DNA of 8,658 nucleotides from Halobacteriales archaeon QS_9_70_65. Lineage in GTDB: Archaea > Halobacteriota > Halobacteria > Halobacteriales > Haloarculaceae. The stretch covers positions 1 through 8,658 of the forward strand of contig PXSC01000067.1 of assembly GCA_003023535.1 (NCBI GenBank), in the 5' to 3' direction. A program made the position numbers and the translations under genes. This document shows, in pieces, positions 6,571-8,658 of the stretch (positions are counted from its first letter, which is position 1; each line of letters starts with the position of its first letter). Below the pieces are notes generated by a model. The model ran no database searches and was not told the origin of the DNA. It was given only the letters and a program-made list of their open reading frames with translations.

Positions 6571-6588
6571 TCGAAAGCTTCAATTGTA
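6571..6588 (+). promoter_or_regulatory. Probable BRE/TATA region of the tRNA-Val gene
   Basis: CGAAA (6572-6576), a BRE-like purine element, is followed by an AT-rich TTCAATTGTA. Transcription would start near 6610, some 15 bases before the mature tRNA. An inverted repeat, GGTGAT (6550-6555) and ATCACC (6588-6593), brackets the region. The TATA match is imperfect. Confidence 0.35.
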
Positions 6589-6626
6589 TCACCGGGCAAG
6601 CGGGTGACGCGACGCGGTACCGACGC

Positions 6627-6701
6627 GGGTTCGTGGTCTAGGTCGGTTATGACACCTCCTTGACATGGAGGAGGTCGGCAGTTCAAATCTGCCCGAACCC
6701 A
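6627..6701 (+). tRNA. tRNA-Val (anticodon GAC)
   Basis: All four arms fold. The acceptor stem is GGGTTCG with CGAACCC (6694-6700) and discriminator A at 6701. The D arm contains TAGGTCGG. The anticodon stem CCTCC/GGAGG closes a TTGACAT loop with anticodon GAC, which reads GTC, a preferred valine codon in this GC-rich genome. A 5-base variable region (AGGTC) precedes the T arm GGCAG-TTCAAAT-CTGCC. CCA is not encoded and must be added. There is no intron. The gene is convergent with the dehydrogenase gene that ends 58 bases downstream, and no clear T-rich terminator lies between. Confidence 0.97.
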
Positions 6702-6759
6702 TGCTGATACTTCCCGCTTCCGTGCAGCGCCGGTCGCCGCGTGAATCGGCCGCGACCGA

Positions 6760-7683
6760 TCAGTCGGTGACGGCCGCCGCGAGCGGCTCCTCGACGCCGA
6801 GGAGCTCCGCACTGTGCTCCCACAGGGTTCGCCCGGCCTCGACGTCGGTCGCGTCGGGGTCGGGCGTCCGTCGACGGCACCGCGAGAAGTAACCGCCGGT
6901 GACGTCGGCGACCTCGTCGGCGGCGGCGAGGTAGACGACGGTGGCGGCGCCGTCCGCGACGGAGTCGGCGACCGGGAGTTCGCCGACCAGCTCGCCGAGC
7001 TGCGGTACCGGCGCCGGCAGCGTCCGCGAGAACTCGCTGCCGGGGACGATACCGGGGTGCAGCGAGTTGGACGTGACCTCCCGATCGGCCGCCTCGAGCC
7101 GGCGAGCCAGCTCCGTCGCGAAGCGGACGTTCGCCAGCTTCGACCGGCAGTAGGCGGCCCACGAGGACAGTCCCGTCAGCGCCGCGAGGCCGTCGAGCTC
7201 CGGCGTCGCGAAGCGATGGGCAACCGACGCCGTCGTCACGACGCGGGCATCCGACGCGAGCGTCGGCAGCAACTCCGCCGTCAGCTGGTACGGCGAGAGA
7301 TGGTTGACGTGGAACGTCCGCCCGACGCCGAGGTCGGTCTCGGAGTTGTCGTCGAACAGCCCGCCGGCGTTGTTGCAGAGGACGTCCAGTTCGTCGACGG
7401 ACTCGCGGACGGCGTCGGCCAGCGCGGACACCGCCGCCGGCCGCTCGAAGTCCGCGGCGACGAACCGCCCCCCGCTCCCGCCGGCCTCGATCTCATCGAC
7501 GACCGCCTCGCCGGCGGCCTCGTCGCGGCCGTGGACGACGACGTCGGCGCCGAGCCGTCCCAGCGACAGCGCCGCCGCGCGCCCGAGCCCGCTCGTCGAG
7601 CCGGTGACGAGGGCGGTCCAGCCGGACAAATCGACGTCCTCGACGCCGGCTTTGGCCTCCGGCGGCCGTTCGGTTCCGAACAT
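6760..7683 (-). CDS. Short-chain dehydrogenase/reductase (SDR), NADP(H)-type, substrate unknown
   Basis: This is a cytoplasmic oxidoreductase of 307 residues with a classical SDR Rossmann fold. The cofactor loop is TGSTSGLG (27-34). HGRD after the second strand (Arg53) suggests NADP(H). Asp78 is the adenine-contact residue, NNAG lies at 104-107, and the catalytic set is Asn127, Ser153, Tyr178 and Lys182 (YCRSK), followed by LHPGIV. The overall pattern resembles the retinol dehydrogenase/WWOX branch of SDRs, but that does not fix the substrate in an archaeon. The start is the ATG at 7683; no Shine-Dalgarno or strong TATA is seen. It follows the lycopene-cyclase-like gene on the same strand after 65 bases and may be co-transcribed with it, so an isoprenoid or carotenoid substrate is conceivable but unproven. 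Confidence 0.9.
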   Translation of the reverse strand: MFGTERPPEAKAGVEDVDLSGWTALVTGSTSGLGRAAALSLGRLGADVVVHGRDEAAGEAVVDEIEAGGSGGRFVAADFERPAAVSALADAVRESVDELDVLCNNAGGLFDDNSETDLGVGRTFHVNHLSPYQLTAELLPTLASDARVVTTASVAHRFATPELDGLAALTGLSSWAAYCRSKLANVRFATELARRLEAADREVTSNSLHPGIVPGSEFSRTLPAPVPQLGELVGELPVADSVADGAATVVYLAAADEVADVTGGYFSRCRRRTPDPDATDVEAGRTLWEHSAELLGVEEPLAAAVTD

Positions 7684-7748
7684 GCGGTCGCTTCGGCCGG
7701 TCGGTTGATGTAGGCTGCGTTACGTCTCCGACCGGGGGCCGGCGCCCG

Positions 7749-8048
7749 TCACCCCTCCTCGAGCGCCTCGGCGGTGCCGACGACCATCGAGGGGACGACG
7801 AACATGAACAGGTGCTCCTCGAGGGGGATGCCGGCGATCTCGATGCCGGTTCGCAGCGGGATGTCGAAGACGCCCACCTCGAGGGTGTAGCGGTCCCACG
7901 CGTACGCGAATGGGTACAGCACGAGCGAGACGCGCAGCGCCTTCCGAGTGGAGTTCGTCCGCCGCAGCAGCACCAGGGCGACGGCCCCCCACAGTAGCTC
8001 CGTTACCAGGTAGGTGTACCGGCCGAAGACCGAGATGTCGGGTCGCAC
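7749..8048 (-). CDS. Small membrane protein with a single lycopene cyclase (CrtYc/CrtYd-type) domain
   Basis: With the GTG at 8048 the protein has 99 residues and about three hydrophobic segments (11-29, 37-51, 79-92). It resembles one repeat of the membrane lycopene beta-cyclase family (CrtYc/CrtYd in bacteria; two fused repeats in haloarchaeal CrtY): a WDRYTLEVGVF segment at 51-61 and PLEEHLF at 75-81 carrying the paired glutamates of the family PxEE motif. The full cyclase needs two such units; no partner is present here. An upstream in-frame GTG (8069) is possible. I prefer 8048 because a TATA-like box lies about 27 bases upstream, which fits leaderless transcription, and because RPDISVFGRYTYL suits the family N-terminus. 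It could act in carotenoid cyclisation with an unlinked partner, or have drifted to another role. Confidence 0.75.
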   Translation of the reverse strand: MRPDISVFGRYTYLVTELLWGAVALVLLRRTNSTRKALRVSLVLYPFAYAWDRYTLEVGVFDIPLRTGIEIAGIPLEEHLFMFVVPSMVVGTAEALEEG

Positions 8049-8070
8049 GGTCCGATTACGCGGAGCCACG

Positions 8071-8080
8071 GATTAGTATC
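8071..8080 (-). promoter_or_regulatory. Probable TATA box of the lycopene-cyclase-domain gene
   Basis: The minus strand reads GATACTAATC. Its centre is about 27 bases from the GTG at 8048, the spacing expected for a leaderless haloarchaeal gene, which is why the downstream start was preferred. The alternative GTG at 8069 would lie too close to it. Confidence 0.4.
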
Positions 8081-8086
8081 TGGGGA

Positions 8087-8102
8087 GTACTTTCAATAGT
8101 AC
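8087..8102. promoter_or_regulatory. Inverted repeat in the divergent intergenic region
   Basis: GTACT (8087-8091) and AGTAC (8098-8102) form a 5-bp inverted repeat with the 6-base spacer TTCAAT. It lies between the two divergent start codons and next to the likely TATA region of the CBS gene. It could be a binding site for a dimeric regulator of one or both genes; five base pairs is short and may be chance. Confidence 0.25.
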
Positions 8103-8120
8103 AGACGGCGAACTCAAGAC

Positions 8121-8126
8121 GAGAGG
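8121..8126 (+). promoter_or_regulatory. Shine-Dalgarno site of the CBS-domain gene
   Basis: GAGAGG ends 4 bases before the ATG at 8131 and supports that start. The AT-rich TTTCAATAGTA (8091-8101) upstream may be the TATA region, predicting a short leader. Confidence 0.45.
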
Positions 8127-8130
8127 AAAG

Positions 8131-8658
8131 ATGAACATCGCAGATATCGCCACCCGCGAGTACGTCCAGGTGGACGTCGACGAGCGGCTCGGGAAGGTAC
8201 GCTCCATCTTCGAGCGGGAGAATCCGAAGGGAATCGTCGTGGCCGACGACGGCGACTACGAGGGAATCGTCACGGAGCGACAGCTGCTGCAGTCCCACGT
8301 CGAGGACGACGCCAAGGTCCAGGTGTTGGTCCGCAGCGACGTGCCGACCGTCGAGCGGACCGACGGCGTCCGCGACGTCGCGCGGATGCTCATCGAGGGC
8401 GGCGTCAAGCTGGCGCCGGTGTTCGAAGACGAGGAGCTGTGGGGCATCGTCACCGAGGACGCGATTCTCGAGGCCGTTCTCGAGAACCTGGACGTCCTCA
8501 CGGTCGAGCAGATCTGCACCGAGGAGATCGTCGCGCTCACCGAGGACGACAGCCTCGGAACGGCGATCAACCACCTCCGCGAACACGGCATCTCGCGGCT
8601 CCCCGTCGTCGGCGACGACGGCCGGCTATCGGGGATCGTGACCACCCACGACATCGCC
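8131..8658 (+). CDS. CBS-domain protein, N-terminal part (runs off window)
   Basis: CBS modules pair up to bind adenosine nucleotides or related ligands and usually sense energy state or regulate a partner. The 176 visible residues hold three CBS motifs in tandem at regular spacing, each ending in a GIVT strand: GIVTERQLL (45-53), GIVTEDAIL (105-113) and GIVTTHDIA (168-176). There is no signal peptide or membrane segment, so it is cytoplasmic. The start MNIADIATREYVQVDV agrees with a widespread haloarchaeal family of CBS proteins. By pairing logic a fourth CBS motif should follow beyond the edge; whether a further C-terminal domain exists cannot be seen. It is transcribed away from the lycopene-cyclase-like gene. 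The ligand and partner are unknown. Confidence 0.92.
   Translation, partial: MNIADIATREYVQVDVDERLGKVRSIFERENPKGIVVADDGDYEGIVTERQLLQSHVEDDAKVQVLVRSDVPTVERTDGVRDVARMLIEGGVKLAPVFEDEELWGIVTEDAILEAVLENLDVLTVEQICTEEIVALTEDDSLGTAINHLREHGISRLPVVGDDGRLSGIVTTHDIA

Noticed and set aside
6627..6760. tRNA-Val as an integration site for a mobile element
   Set aside because: I found no second copy of the tRNA 3' end and no integrase in the window.

Overview
This window is very GC-rich and reads as a haloarchaeal (class Halobacteria) chromosome segment. The predicted proteins are rich in Asp/Glu. Start regions carry archaeal AT-rich TATA-like boxes rather than bacterial -35/-10 pairs. The tryptophan genes have the trpD-trpF-trpE-trpG order known from haloarchaea, and the ribonucleotide reductase is of the adenosylcobalamin-dependent (class II) haloarchaeal type.

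Layout. (i) 1-1266, minus strand: the N-terminal part of a class II ribonucleotide reductase gene, interrupted after residue 161 by an intein with a LAGLIDADG homing endonuclease domain; the gene runs off the left edge. (ii) 1267-1651: non-coding, holding the reductase promoter, a probable 5' leader and a Shine-Dalgarno site. (iii) 1652-5248, minus strand: a tightly packed trpD-trpF-trpE-trpG operon whose genes overlap by four bases (ATGA or GTGA) at every junction. trpD, trpF and trpG look intact. trpE carries two internal deletions that shift the reading frame out and back in. (iv) About 5270-5306: the trpD promoter, with three TGTAC-type hexamers between the TATA box and the start codon, resembling the TRP box bound by the methanogen repressor TrpY. 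(v) 5357-6427, minus strand: a secreted protein of unknown function with an Ig/CARDB-like domain; its leader shares sequence blocks with the trpD leader. (vi) 6627-6701, plus strand: tRNA-Val(GAC). (vii) 6760-7683, minus strand: an NADP-type short-chain dehydrogenase. (viii) 7749-8048, minus strand: a small membrane protein equal to one half of a CrtY-type lycopene cyclase. (ix) 8131-8658, plus strand and running off the right edge: a CBS-domain protein transcribed divergently.

How they work together. TrpE with TrpG makes anthranilate from chorismate and glutamine, TrpD adds the phosphoribosyl group, and TrpF isomerises the product. trpC, trpB and trpA are not here; in haloarchaea they usually sit in a separate cluster. 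The broken trpE is the main anomaly: either this lineage has lost anthranilate synthase from this operon (auxotrophy, or a second trpE elsewhere), or the assembly is wrong at two places. The flanking genes show no obvious link to tryptophan.

I saw no CRISPR array, insertion sequence or rRNA. The candidates for novelty are the TRP-box-like operator, the leader it partly shares with the secreted-protein gene, and the unassigned secreted protein itself.
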